13,622 bases of DNA from Proteiniphilum sp. (GCA_012728465.1 JAAYFB010000133.1:1-13622), one strand, 5' to 3'. Counted from the stretch's first letter, positions 1-7,577 are shown. Numbers and translations: made by a program. The notes: a model not told the origin generated them from the sequence alone.

Positions 1-11
1 CAAAAGTGACC

Positions 12-112
12 TTCCCAACCTTGAAATAGTATGAAAACTATCGAAAAACTCTCATCCCAACGTTGGGATGATAATGATTTTTTTTGAAAGTACTAATCCC
101 AACGTTGGGATT
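12..112. repeat. Phased palindromic repeats, 42-bp pitch
   Basis: Two perfect 18-bp palindromes lie at 53-70 (CATCCCAACGTTGGGATG) and 95-112 (AATCCCAACGTTGGGATT). They share a 16-bp core, and their centres are exactly 42 bp apart. A degenerate copy at 12-27 (TTCCCAACCTTGAAAT, 12 of 16 core positions) is centred another 42 bp to the left. The DNA between copies is not clearly conserved. A pitch of 42 bp is about four helical turns, which suits proteins bound on one face. A T8 run at 78-85 follows the first palindrome, so a hairpin or terminator role for an unseen gene to the left is the alternative. The array may continue beyond the left edge. Confidence 0.75.
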
Positions 113-196
113 GCTGTAAGTTTAGGTAAGTTTTACAATTGTGGAAAATGATTAGTGTTGATAGTGTGGGTGTTATTAGTATTTGGGCTTGTTTTT

Positions 197-286
197 ATGT
201 TAAATATTTAACATGGTTGCTTTCGGCGATGTTAATTGAGTTAACGCTGTTTTTTTGTGTTTTCGATTAATGTTAAAAAAGTAACA
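197..286. promoter_or_regulatory. Cluster of TGTTA-N6/7-TAAC dyads
   Basis: A perfect 18-bp palindrome, ATGTTAAATATTTAACAT, lies at 197-214. A second site with the same TGTTA-N6-TAACA layout lies at 271-286 (TGTTAAAAAAGTAACA). Between them, 230-245 reads TGTTA-N7-TAAC. The half-site spacing matches that of CRP/FNR-family operators (TGTGA-N6-TCACA), but the bases differ, so assignment to that family is only an inference. The sites lie about 150-240 bp upstream of the likely lemA promoter and could serve it or a gene off the left edge. The rest of 1-466 is AT-rich with no credible ORF. Confidence 0.5.
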
Positions 287-431
287 AGTTCGATATTTCT
301 CAAAATTATGTTTTGTGCTGATGTAGATTTGTAGTTTAATGCTCAGATAGTATTTCAATGGATTAATTCCCAATTTATCAGTTGCATATATTTAGTGCTC
401 AATATTTATTCAAGTAATCAATATTGTTTTG

Positions 432-439
432 TATTTTTG
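432..439 (+). promoter_or_regulatory. Putative -7 element for lemA cassette
   Basis: TATTTTTG matches the Bacteroidetes -7 consensus TAnnTTTG and lies 27 nt before the lemA start. No convincing -33 TTTG is seen at the usual distance, and the surrounding DNA is T-rich, so chance matches are possible. Confidence 0.4.
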
Positions 440-466
440 TGAGAACAATAATTAAAAACGAAACTT

Positions 467-1048
467 ATGAAAAATTTTAAGTACATCTTACTACTTATTA
501 TTACAGCCTCGCTAACGCTCACAAGCTGTGGATATAATACAATGGTGAATAAACAAGAAACCGTAAACTCGCAGTGGGCTAATGTGGAAAATGCATATCA
601 ACGACGAGCCGATTTGATACCCAATCTTGTTTCCACAGTTAAGGGATATGCATCTCACGAGCAAGAAACATTGACTCAGGTGGTTGAGGCTAGAGCCAAA
701 GCTACTCAAACAACTGTTGATGTATCTTCATTGAGTGAGGAGAGTATCAAAGAATTTCAGGATCGCCAAGGAGAATTGAGCACAGCACTTGGGCGTTTGA
801 TGATGATTCAAGAAAACTATCCCGAACTTAAGGCAAATCAAAACTTTTTAGCTCTGCAAGATGAATTATCTGGAACTGAGAATAGAATTTCAGTTGAGAG
901 AAATAAATTTAATCAGGTTGCACAAGATTTCAATACCTACATAAAGCAGTTCCCTCGAGTTATCTATGCTGGTTGGTTTGGGTTCAAATCTAAGGGTTAT
1001 TTCCAGTCTGCTCCAGGTTCTGAAACAGCACCAAAGGTTGAGTTTTAA
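467..1048 (+). CDS. lemA: LemA family lipoprotein-like protein
   Basis: This is a 193-residue LemA family protein. Residues 1-20 form a hydrophobic signal or anchor ending in a lipobox-like LTSC, so Cys21 could be lipidated and the protein held in the envelope. The family signature follows: YNTMV (23-27), W37, then YQRRADLIPNLVSTVKGYA (44-62) and HE with an AR-rich helix to about residue 80. The rest is predicted mainly helical. The molecular role of LemA is not well defined; it is a membrane-associated helical-bundle protein that often sits beside TPM-domain genes. That is the case here, with two TPM genes directly downstream at a 41-nt gap, suggesting one envelope-related operon. The ATG at 467 places the signal peptide at the N-terminus, and its length is normal for the family. 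Family assignment is firm; function is not. Confidence 0.93.
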   Translation: MKNFKYILLLIITASLTLTSCGYNTMVNKQETVNSQWANVENAYQRRADLIPNLVSTVKGYASHEQETLTQVVEARAKATQTTVDVSSLSEESIKEFQDRQGELSTALGRLMMIQENYPELKANQNFLALQDELSGTENRISVERNKFNQVAQDFNTYIKQFPRVIYAGWFGFKSKGYFQSAPGSETAPKVEF

Positions 1049-1089
1049 GCTCACTAAATATATTAACAGCATTAATTGCAACAACGAAC

Positions 1090-1518
1090 ATGTTGAATAA
1101 AAAGGAGCTTGCTAATATTGTAAATGCAATACGTATGGCTGAGAATAAAACCTCGGCCGAAATTCGTGTTTGTGTTGCAAAAAGCTGCAAAATAGATCCT
1201 CTTGAGGCTGCATACAATAAGTTTGTAAGTTTGAAGATGGATGAAACAAAGTTGCGAAACTCGGTCTTGATTTATGTAGCTCCTAGAGATCACAAAACCG
1301 CAATTATTGGAGATGAAGCAATTAATGAAATTGCTAAAGAAGGTTTTTGGGATGATACATTAAGTGGCATGATAACTCTTTTTAAGAGCAATGATTCTAT
1401 TTGTGAAGGAATTTGTCACGGAGTTGAGGCAATTGGTGAATTGATAAAAATACACTTCCCAGTATCAGAAGATGACATTAATGAATTAAGCGACGAGGTA
1501 ATTATTGATGAAGATTAA
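1090..1518 (+). CDS. Soluble TPM-domain protein
   Basis: This 142-residue protein has no signal peptide or membrane segment. It matches the short cytoplasmic type of the TPM domain (TPM_phosphatase; YgcG/Psb32-type fold). Recognisable parts are SAEIRV (22-27), then NSVLIYVAPRDHKTAIIGDEAI (57-78), FW (86-87) and an acidic C-terminus (126-142). Some TPM proteins have reported phosphatase activity, but the activity of this one cannot be read from sequence. The gene lies 41 nt after lemA, and its 3' end overlaps the next TPM gene by 11 nt, implying translational coupling. The usual Bacteroidetes order, LemA then short TPM then long TPM, is kept. No strong Shine-Dalgarno is seen, as is common in this phylum. 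The family is well supported; the role is unknown. Confidence 0.88.
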   Translation: MLNKKELANIVNAIRMAENKTSAEIRVCVAKSCKIDPLEAAYNKFVSLKMDETKLRNSVLIYVAPRDHKTAIIGDEAINEIAKEGFWDDTLSGMITLFKSNDSICEGICHGVEAIGELIKIHFPVSEDDINELSDEVIIDED

Positions 1519-2281
1519 AATATCTGTATTATTTATATTGTTTACTCTAGGGCTCTATGCACAAGATGTTCCAGAGCCTATGCGTCCATTTAGATTAGTG
1601 AATGATTTTTCAAATATATTTTCTTCATCAGAAAGTCAAGCACTGGAAAGCAAGCTACGTGCTTATAATGATACCACATCTACTCAAGTATATGTAGTCA
1701 CAGTTGATGATTTGGGCGGATACCCAGCTTCAGACTATGCCTTTGTGTTGGGCGAAAAGTGGGGTATAGGTAAGTCAGGAAAAGATAATGGCCTACTTAT
1801 CCTAATAAAGCCCAAGGTCGGCAATAGCAGAGGGCAAGCATTTGTGGCCACTGGTTATGGCCTAGAAGCCTTTATTACTGATGCCTTTGCTGGACGAATT
1901 GTCAGAGACTATATGATTCCATACTTTCAGCATGATGATTACTTTGGTGGTGTTAATGCTGCTGTGGATGTAGTTATTGCCAAGCTGTCGGGTGAGTTTG
2001 ATGCTGATAGCAGTTCGGAAGGTGGTGGAATACCAATGTGGATAATAATTTTGATTCTTATAATAATCTTTGTTTTTGTAACTGCATCAGGAGGTGGAGA
2101 TCAAAACATTGATAGAGGCGGACACCGAAGTTCAGGTGGAAGACCAATATTTTTTCCTCCCGTTAGTGGCGGTAGCCGTTCCAGTTGGGGTGGTGGCAGC
2201 TTTGGTGGAGGCTTCGGCGGTGGCTTTGGTGGCGGCGGCGGAGGAAGTTTTGGTGGCGGTGGAGCAGGTGGAAGTTGGTAG
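1508..2281 (+). CDS. Membrane TPM-domain protein with Gly-rich tail
   Basis: This is a 257-residue YgcG-like protein. It has a signal peptide (1-18, likely cleavage LYA/QD) and a periplasmic TPM domain at about 28-162, with VNDFSNIFSS, STQVYVVTVDDLGG, KDNGLLILI and VATGYGLEAFITDAFAGRI. Next come a transmembrane segment (about 177-194) and a tail from about 203 dominated by Gly and Ser, with repeated SFGGG units ending GGSW. Such Gly-rich C-termini are common in this family. The reading frame also opens at a TTG (1505), but the ATG at 1508 starts the signal peptide properly and is preferred. It overlaps the preceding TPM gene by 11 nt. The tail DNA (about 2190-2275) is a GC-rich run of GGT/GGC/GGA codons, unlike the AT-rich surroundings and prone to slippage. 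It probably works with LemA in the envelope. Confidence 0.9.
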   Translation: MKIKISVLFILFTLGLYAQDVPEPMRPFRLVNDFSNIFSSSESQALESKLRAYNDTTSTQVYVVTVDDLGGYPASDYAFVLGEKWGIGKSGKDNGLLILIKPKVGNSRGQAFVATGYGLEAFITDAFAGRIVRDYMIPYFQHDDYFGGVNAAVDVVIAKLSGEFDADSSSEGGGIPMWIIILILIIIFVFVTASGGGDQNIDRGGHRSSGGRPIFFPPVSGGSRSSWGGGSFGGGFGGGFGGGGGGSFGGGGAGGSW

Positions 2282-2333
2282 ATTTTTTTCATAATAACTA
2301 TAAATCAGTAAAGTGATAATTGAAGGGGACAAA

Positions 2334-3260
2334 ATGTTCCCAAGCGAGCAACGTATGATTACAATAATAGGACCCACTGCTAGTGGTAAAACACCCTTTG
2401 CTGCACATGTTGCTAAGGAGTTAGATGCGGAAATAATTAGTGGAGACTCTAGGCAACTGTATAGGGGCATGGATATAGGTACTGGAAAAGATTTAGTGGA
2501 CTATACCATTGGTGGGATAAAAATACCATATCATTTAATTGATATATGTGATGCTGGTGAAAAATACACTTTGTTTGATTATCAGCAAGACTTTCATAAA
2601 GCTTATAAGGATATAACAGATAGGCATAAGATACCTATTTTGTGTGGAGGTACTGGGCTATATATAGAGTCGGTTTTGAAAGGATATAACCTGCCCGATG
2701 TTCCTAAAAATGATGAGATTAGGGCGTACCTTGATGAAAAGCCATTGGAGGAGCTAGTTGAAATATTGTCTGCCTACAAAGTGTTGCACAATAATACAGA
2801 TACTGAAAATAAGCGACGCACTATTCGTGCCATTGAAATAGCTGATTTTCAGAAAAATAATCCTATTTCAAATCTTGAGTATGCTCCGATTAATAGCTTG
2901 ATAATAGGAGTGGATGTTGACAGAGAGGCAAGGCGAGCAAAAATATCTTCGCGCCTCAAAGCCCGAATTGATGAGGGTATGACAGCCGAAGTAGAGCGGT
3001 TGTTGCAGCAGGGAGTTAGCCCCGAAGATTTAATATACTATGGACTCGAATATAAATATGTAACGCAATACGTAATCGGACAATTGACATTTGACGAAAT
3101 GTACTCACAGCTAGAAATAGCAATCCACCAGTTTGCTAAGCGGCAGATGACATGGTTTAGAGGAATGGAAAGACGAGGCTTTAAAATTAATTGGATAGAT
3201 TATTCGCTAGATATGGATGAAAAAGTAGCTAGAGTTGTTGAACTGTATAAAGAGGGTTGA
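2334..3260 (+). CDS. miaA: tRNA dimethylallyltransferase MiaA
   Basis: This enzyme transfers dimethylallyl from DMAPP to N6 of A37 in tRNAs reading UNN codons, giving i6A. From the ATG at 2334 the protein is 308 residues, normal for MiaA. It shows the P-loop GPTASGKT (13-20), SGDSRQLYRGMDIGTGK (36-52; the tRNA/DMAPP-binding Asp lies in GDS), YHLID (66-70), GGTGLYIES (105-113), and the late segment RQMTWFRGMERRGF. An in-frame GTG at 2313 would add seven residues (MIIEGDK), but a purine-rich GAAGGGG just before 2334 favours the ATG. ATG 2355 is a further possibility and would begin right at MITIIGPTASGKT. The motifs GDSRQ and IGTGKD differ slightly from the common ADSMQ and IGTAK forms. Many Bacteroidetes carry two MiaA paralogues, and this could be either one. 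It follows the TPM genes by 52 nt and may share their transcript. Confidence 0.9.
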   Translation: MFPSEQRMITIIGPTASGKTPFAAHVAKELDAEIISGDSRQLYRGMDIGTGKDLVDYTIGGIKIPYHLIDICDAGEKYTLFDYQQDFHKAYKDITDRHKIPILCGGTGLYIESVLKGYNLPDVPKNDEIRAYLDEKPLEELVEILSAYKVLHNNTDTENKRRTIRAIEIADFQKNNPISNLEYAPINSLIIGVDVDREARRAKISSRLKARIDEGMTAEVERLLQQGVSPEDLIYYGLEYKYVTQYVIGQLTFDEMYSQLEIAIHQFAKRQMTWFRGMERRGFKINWIDYSLDMDEKVARVVELYKEG

Positions 3261-3301
3261 TTTAATTGATGCTCCTAAATAGAACATTCATTTTAAAATT
3301 G

Positions 3302-3309
3302 TACTTTTG
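3302..3309 (+). promoter_or_regulatory. Putative -7 element for lysA unit
   Basis: TACTTTTG fits the Bacteroidetes TAnnTTTG element and would give a leader of roughly 70 nt before lysA. No clear -33 TTTG accompanies it. No hairpin terminator for the preceding miaA gene was seen in 3261-3301. Confidence 0.4.
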
Positions 3310-3385
3310 TGGTTCGAAAAAGTAAAACTTAAGCTTATATTCCAAATTTAGTAATATTTTATTACACTAATTTTTTATTTGACCT

Positions 3386-4543
3386 ATGAATAAAGGTAAT
3401 TTCCCTTTGGGAAAATTTCAGACATTAGATACCCCATTTTATTTTTATGATATAGAGTTGCTTCGCGAAACATTACGTACGGTAATTCAGGAAACTTCAG
3501 CTAGAGGTTATGAGGTGCATTATGCCCTTAAAGCTAATGCTAATCCTAGAGTATTGAAAGAGATTTCATCCTTAGGCTTCGGTGCTGACTGTGTGAGTGG
3601 TAATGAAATTTTGTGTGCACTAGATAATGGATTTCCATCTTCAAAGATCGTTTTTGCTGGAGTAGGCAAAACAGATAAAGAGATACAAGTAGGTTTAGAT
3701 AACGACATATTTTGTTTCAATGTAGAGTCGCTACCCGAAATGGAGGCCATAGACGAATTGGCTGCTAAGAGCGGAAAAATTGCACAAATAGCAATCAGAA
3801 TAAACCCCAACGTGGATGCTAATACTCACAAATACATAACCACAGGGTTGGAGGAAAACAAATTTGGGCTTAATGAATCAGACTTGCCAGAAGTAATTAG
3901 CCTCATTCAGAAAAGCAAAACCCTCAGATTAATTGGGATGCACTTTCATATCGGTTCTCAAATAACAGATTTAACGTCGTATAAAAACCTATGCATAAAG
4001 GTGCGTGAAATTAAGAAATGGTTTATTGATAAGGGTGTATCTTTTGAAGTGATAAATGTTGGTGGAGGACTTGGAATAGACTATGATTATCCAAATGATC
4101 ACTCTATTGCCAATTTTGAGGAATATTTTCAGTTGTTTGAAAATAACCTTGAATTAGATGAGGGTCAGACACTTCATTTCGAGCTGGGAAGATCTATCGT
4201 AGGGCAATGTGGAACTTTAGTATCCCGAATTGTTTATATAAAAGAAGGAAGAACCAAGAAGTTTATGATACTCGATGCCGGTATGACCGAACTTTTACGT
4301 CCTGCATTATATGGTGCATTTCACAAAATTGAAAATATAACATCAAATGGCAAACCTTGTAAGTACGATGTCGTTGGTCCCATTTGTGAGTCAAGCGATA
4401 CTTTCGGTGAGGATATTTTTATAAATGAGTCAAAGCGTGGAGATGTGATAGCAATTCGCTCCGCAGGAGCTTATGGAGAGGCGATGTCTTCTAAGTATAA
4501 TTGTCGAAATTTGCCAGAATCATTTTTCTCGGATACTATTTAG
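3386..4543 (+). CDS. lysA: Diaminopimelate decarboxylase (PLP, fold III)
   Basis: The protein is predicted to decarboxylate meso-diaminopimelate to L-lysine, the last step of lysine synthesis, in the cytoplasm. It has 385 residues, slightly short for the family. It is an alanine-racemase-fold decarboxylase: the PLP lysine is in YALKANANP (K49), then HIGSQ (188-192), the phosphate-binding glycine loop GGGLGID (226-232), ELGRS (266-270), the catalytic-cysteine segment CESSD (334-338) and the PLP tyrosine motif AGAYG (360-364). ELGR replaces the usual EPGR. The related carboxynorspermidine decarboxylases lack the CESSD pattern in this form, which favours LysA. A GT2-like gene starts 3 nt after its stop, so the two are almost surely co-transcribed. 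No aspartokinase gene or domain adjoins it here. Assignment is confident. Confidence 0.93.
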   Translation: MNKGNFPLGKFQTLDTPFYFYDIELLRETLRTVIQETSARGYEVHYALKANANPRVLKEISSLGFGADCVSGNEILCALDNGFPSSKIVFAGVGKTDKEIQVGLDNDIFCFNVESLPEMEAIDELAAKSGKIAQIAIRINPNVDANTHKYITTGLEENKFGLNESDLPEVISLIQKSKTLRLIGMHFHIGSQITDLTSYKNLCIKVREIKKWFIDKGVSFEVINVGGGLGIDYDYPNDHSIANFEEYFQLFENNLELDEGQTLHFELGRSIVGQCGTLVSRIVYIKEGRTKKFMILDAGMTELLRPALYGAFHKIENITSNGKPCKYDVVGPICESSDTFGEDIFINESKRGDVIAIRSAGAYGEAMSSKYNCRNLPESFFSDTI

Positions 4544-4546
4544 AAT

Positions 4547-5719
4547 ATGGACTTTATAAAATCAATAGGGCTCTACTTTACTTTTGAGTTTTATTTCGTA
4601 TTAGCATTGATATCTCTGCTTCTTTTGATTCAAGTGATTTACTACTTGGTGGTTTATTTGAAGCCCTACAAGTATGAAAAGAAAAGAGTCAAAGAAGCCC
4701 ACAGTATTTCTGATTTGGCACCAGTATCAGTAGTGATTGCTTCAAAGAACGAATCGGAGAGCCTGATTAAGAATCTGCCAGCAATATTGGAGCAGGATTA
4801 TCCTAATTTTGAGGTTGTAGTTGTTAATATGGGATCGACAGACGAAACAGATATGACTCTAAAGGAGCTTGGCTTGAAATATCCCAACTTGTATCATACT
4901 TTTGTTCCTTCGGGAGCTGAAGATGTGAATAATAAAAAACTAGCTTTAACTATAGGAATAAAGGCGGCTAAGAATGATAATCTATTGTTTACAGAGCCGT
5001 ATTGTAAGCCTACCTCAAACAAATGGATTGAAGAATTTGCAATTGCTTTTGCAGATAATAAAGAAATTGTTTTGGGCTATAACAAAATTAATATAAAACA
5101 TGATTTTGCAATGAGTGGATTTGTCAAATATGACAACCTAATACATCACACTAAATTTTTATCTATGGCTATAATGGGTAAACCTTTTATGGGAATTGGT
5201 AGAAATTTGGCTTATAAGAAGTCTATGTTTTTTGAAGAGAAAGGTTTTTCTTCTGTTCTTCTTTTTGATGATGGAGAAGACGATTTGTTTATCAACTCAG
5301 TAGCATCAAACAGAAAGGTAGGAGTAGTGGTATCTAGTGATAGTGTTACACAAACAGACACTGTAGATAGTTTTAAAGTGTGGAAATCTTTAAAATCTAA
5401 ATATTTAAATGGGAAGAAGTTTTATAAAGGTTCTTCTTCATTTGTGTTTTGGCTTGATTTGGCAACAAGAAATGTCTTTTATTTAGCTGTTGTTTTGTCT
5501 ATAGTATATGGCTTTTTGGTTAGTAACTTTGCTATAGTTTCATTAGCGGTTATTGCGTTCGTAATTCATCTTTCTGTGTCCTTATTTGTTATTAATAAGC
5601 TAAATGGATTGTTTGGTAACACTAAGATACATCTCAATTTGATGTGGTATGAGTTTCTTTATCAGTTAAATAATTTTCGATTCAAAAACAAAGCAAAGAT
5701 ACGTAAGCGTAAGCGTTAA
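4547..5719 (+). CDS. Membrane GT2-like protein, eroded catalytic motifs
   Basis: This 390-residue membrane protein has one N-terminal TM segment (about 15-38), a GT-A family 2 glycosyltransferase domain (about 58-295), and two C-terminal TM segments (about 305-325 and 328-350), ending in a very basic tail (KAKIRKRKR). The start SVVIASKNESESLIKNLP (61-78) is classic GT2. However, the nucleotide-binding Asp motif reads VNMGSTDET (93-101), where DDxSxDxT is usual, and the metal-binding DxD position reads TEPYCKP (149-155), where TDADCxP is usual. The acceptor-side GEDDLFI (243-249) and GIGRNLAY (216-223) are kept. It may use an altered mechanism or be a non-catalytic homologue; the substrate is unknown. 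It lies 3 nt downstream of lysA, an arrangement with no obvious metabolic logic. Family placement is good; activity is uncertain. Confidence 0.85.
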   Translation: MDFIKSIGLYFTFEFYFVLALISLLLLIQVIYYLVVYLKPYKYEKKRVKEAHSISDLAPVSVVIASKNESESLIKNLPAILEQDYPNFEVVVVNMGSTDETDMTLKELGLKYPNLYHTFVPSGAEDVNNKKLALTIGIKAAKNDNLLFTEPYCKPTSNKWIEEFAIAFADNKEIVLGYNKINIKHDFAMSGFVKYDNLIHHTKFLSMAIMGKPFMGIGRNLAYKKSMFFEEKGFSSVLLFDDGEDDLFINSVASNRKVGVVVSSDSVTQTDTVDSFKVWKSLKSKYLNGKKFYKGSSSFVFWLDLATRNVFYLAVVLSIVYGFLVSNFAIVSLAVIAFVIHLSVSLFVINKLNGLFGNTKIHLNLMWYEFLYQLNNFRFKNKAKIRKRKR

Positions 5720-5789
5720 TTGAGTTAAGCTAATTAATAGATTTGAATATGATGGTGTGGCTTGATGAGTATAATAAATAGGCTATTTC

Positions 5790-5829
5790 GGTAAGCTACG
5801 GTTAAAGCGGGTTAATCGGGGTTGATTAA
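5790..5829. promoter_or_regulatory. 10-bp phased GGTTA-like direct repeats
   Basis: Four consecutive 10-bp units begin GGT: GGTAAGCTAC (5790), GGTTAAAGCG (5800), GGTTAATCGG (5810) and GGTTGATTAA (5820). One unit per helical turn suggests a regulator binding side by side upstream of the htrA promoter, about 60-100 bp before its -7 element. The pattern is visible, but the units are imperfect. The rest of 5720-5933 is AT-rich with no gene. Confidence 0.45.
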
Positions 5830-5886
5830 TTGTTAAAAGTGTGGAAATTACAGTTTGCAACTAAACTTTTGCATATTATTTACGTC

Positions 5887-5894
5887 TATATTTG
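5887..5894 (+). promoter_or_regulatory. Putative -7 element for htrA
   Basis: TATATTTG matches TAnnTTTG exactly and lies 39 nt before the htrA ATG. A TTTG at 5868-5871 could be the -33 element, but the spacing (15 nt) is shorter than the usual 19-20. Confidence 0.5.
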
Positions 5895-5933
5895 CGTAAT
5901 TAAAAACGTATAACATAAACACTTATTGATTGT

Positions 5934-7466
5934 ATGAATAAAGGAAATGTAAAAAACATCATGGCAATATTTATTGTTGCCATCATTAGTTCGCTCGTAA
6001 CTATACTTGGTTACAACTATGTAAATAATAGTGGCAGGTCTATTTTAAATGATACATCTCCCACTGAAAAGAGCGAATATGCCAACTCTTTTAATCAAGA
6101 AAATACAAATGTTAAGTTAGTTGGTTTGACAACATCAGAGGGGTATCCCGATTTTACTGAGGCTGCAGAAAGATCTGTTGATGGAGTAGTTCACGTAAAA
6201 GTTAAATCTGTAAGCCAGCAGCAACAATATGCAAACCCTTTTGATTTCTTCTTTGGATTTGGTGATAGAGCTCCGCAACAACCAAGAGAGAGAATTGGTT
6301 TTGGCTCTGGTGTTATCATTTCAAAAGATGGATATATAATAACAAATAACCACGTTGTGGAAGATGGTACAGAGGTTTCTGTAACATTAAATGATAATAG
6401 AGAGTTTACTGCAAAGGTTGTGGGTACTGATCCACAAACAGACATTGCATTATTAAAAATAGAAGGAGATGATTTTCACTATCTAACATTCGGAAGCTCT
6501 GATGCTCTTAAAGTAGGAGAGTGGGTTTTAGCAGTAGGTAATCCATTTAACTTAACATCAACAGTAACTGCTGGTATAGTAAGTGCAAAAAATAGAGGTA
6601 ACATAGTTGGTGGCGGCGAATTAGGTATTCAGTCATTTATCCAAGTAGATGCTGCTGTAAATAGTGGTAATAGTGGAGGTGCACTAGTGAATACTAGAGG
6701 TGAATTGGTTGGAATTAATACTGCCATATTCTCAAAATCAGGAGATTTCAATGGTTTAGCATTTGCTGTGCCGATATCTATAGCAGGAAAGATTGCTGCT
6801 GACTTGAAACAATATGGAACTGTGCAAAGAGCAGTATTAGGAATTATGACACCAAATATTGAAATGGTGAGACGTCAAGATCCTGAAAAAGCAAAAGAGG
6901 TTTCACAAATTAATGGAGTTCTTATTGAAGGTTTTGCTGATAGAAGTGCCGCTAAAACTGCAGGTATCGAGAAGGGAGATATTATTAAAGCTATTAATGA
7001 TGTTAAGATTAAAAACTTTGCTGGATTACAAGATCAATTGACTAGATATCGCCCAGGAGATAAAGTTAAAGTTACTGTTGAAAGAAAAGGAAAAGAGCAA
7101 TCTTATAGCGTAGAGTTGAAGAATGATGCAGGAAATACTGAGATACAAAAAAGTGAAGATGCAATCACTAATCTAGGAGCTACTTTTGGAGATATTTCAG
7201 AAGAAAGAAAGCAGAGATTAGGTATTAGTAGTGGGGTAGAGGTTACATCTGTAACAACAAATGGACTTTTCAGAAAAGAGGGTATCAATAAAGGTTTCAT
7301 TATTATGCGTGTAAATAATTCACCAGTTAATAGTGAAAAAGATATTTCAAGTATTGTTGCGTCAGTAACTAGTAGTAGCCAAGATAAAGTTATTTTGGTA
7401 GCTGGATTTTATCCAAATGGCAGAACTCAATATATAGCCATTGATTTAGCTCAGGGCTCAAAATAA
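5934..7466 (+). CDS. htrA: Do-like periplasmic serine protease (HtrA/DegP)
   Basis: This envelope protein quality-control protease has 510 residues. An N-terminal hydrophobic segment (about 9-27) acts as signal or anchor. A trypsin-like domain spans about 75-285, with the catalytic triad His140 (NNHVVED), Asp170 (QTDIALLKI) and Ser247 (NSGNSGG). Two PDZ domains follow at about 300-395 and 412-495, the usual DegP/DegQ plan for substrate recognition and cage assembly. The Q-linker region (QQQQYANPFDFFFGFG, 95-110) corresponds to the LA loop. It stands alone between its own promoter and a downstream hairpin, next to rpoD but with a 196-nt gap. Phased repeats upstream suggest dedicated, perhaps stress-dependent, control. 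The protein starts MNKGN, as the lysA product does; this is probably coincidence. Periplasmic location and family are secure. DegP and DegQ cannot be told apart here. Confidence 0.95.
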   Translation: MNKGNVKNIMAIFIVAIISSLVTILGYNYVNNSGRSILNDTSPTEKSEYANSFNQENTNVKLVGLTTSEGYPDFTEAAERSVDGVVHVKVKSVSQQQQYANPFDFFFGFGDRAPQQPRERIGFGSGVIISKDGYIITNNHVVEDGTEVSVTLNDNREFTAKVVGTDPQTDIALLKIEGDDFHYLTFGSSDALKVGEWVLAVGNPFNLTSTVTAGIVSAKNRGNIVGGGELGIQSFIQVDAAVNSGNSGGALVNTRGELVGINTAIFSKSGDFNGLAFAVPISIAGKIAADLKQYGTVQRAVLGIMTPNIEMVRRQDPEKAKEVSQINGVLIEGFADRSAAKTAGIEKGDIIKAINDVKIKNFAGLQDQLTRYRPGDKVKVTVERKGKEQSYSVELKNDAGNTEIQKSEDAITNLGATFGDISEERKQRLGISSGVEVTSVTTNGLFRKEGINKGFIIMRVNNSPVNSEKDISSIVASVTSSSQDKVILVAGFYPNGRTQYIAIDLAQGSK

Positions 7467-7538
7467 TAAGCATCACTGTTAATTTGTATTAATAACAAGC
7501 GTGTTGTTCTAACAAAAGTGATATAGAAAGTGTTTACA

Positions 7539-7577
7539 AAAGTAGGATTAATCGGCTACTCCGATTGATTCTACTTT
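7539..7577 (+). terminator. 17-bp-stem hairpin between htrA and rpoD
   Basis: The left arm 7539-7555 (AAAGTAGGATTAATCGG) pairs with 7561-7577 (CCGATTGATTCTACTTT) around the loop CTACT. All 17 positions pair, 15 Watson-Crick and two as opposite G-U wobbles. It lies 72 nt after the htrA stop and 85 nt before the rpoD start. The T run after the stem is only the last three bases of the arm, so it is a weak intrinsic terminator for htrA. It could instead be an mRNA-stabilising or regulatory hairpin, or a protein-binding inverted repeat. Confidence 0.6.

Noticed and set aside
12..112. CRISPR array at the left edge
   Set aside because: The repeat is only 16-18 bp and fully self-complementary, only two copies are intact, and no cas gene is visible. 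The array could extend left, but the evidence here does not support a CRISPR.
2101..2292. Minus-strand ORF encoding a Pro-rich protein
   Set aside because: It is the antisense of the Gly-rich tail of the TPM protein; GGN codons read as Pro on the other strand.
5717..5738. TTAATT...AATTAA hairpin after the GT2-like gene
   Set aside because: The arms are six A/T pairs with a 10-nt loop and no T-tract, too weak to call a terminator.
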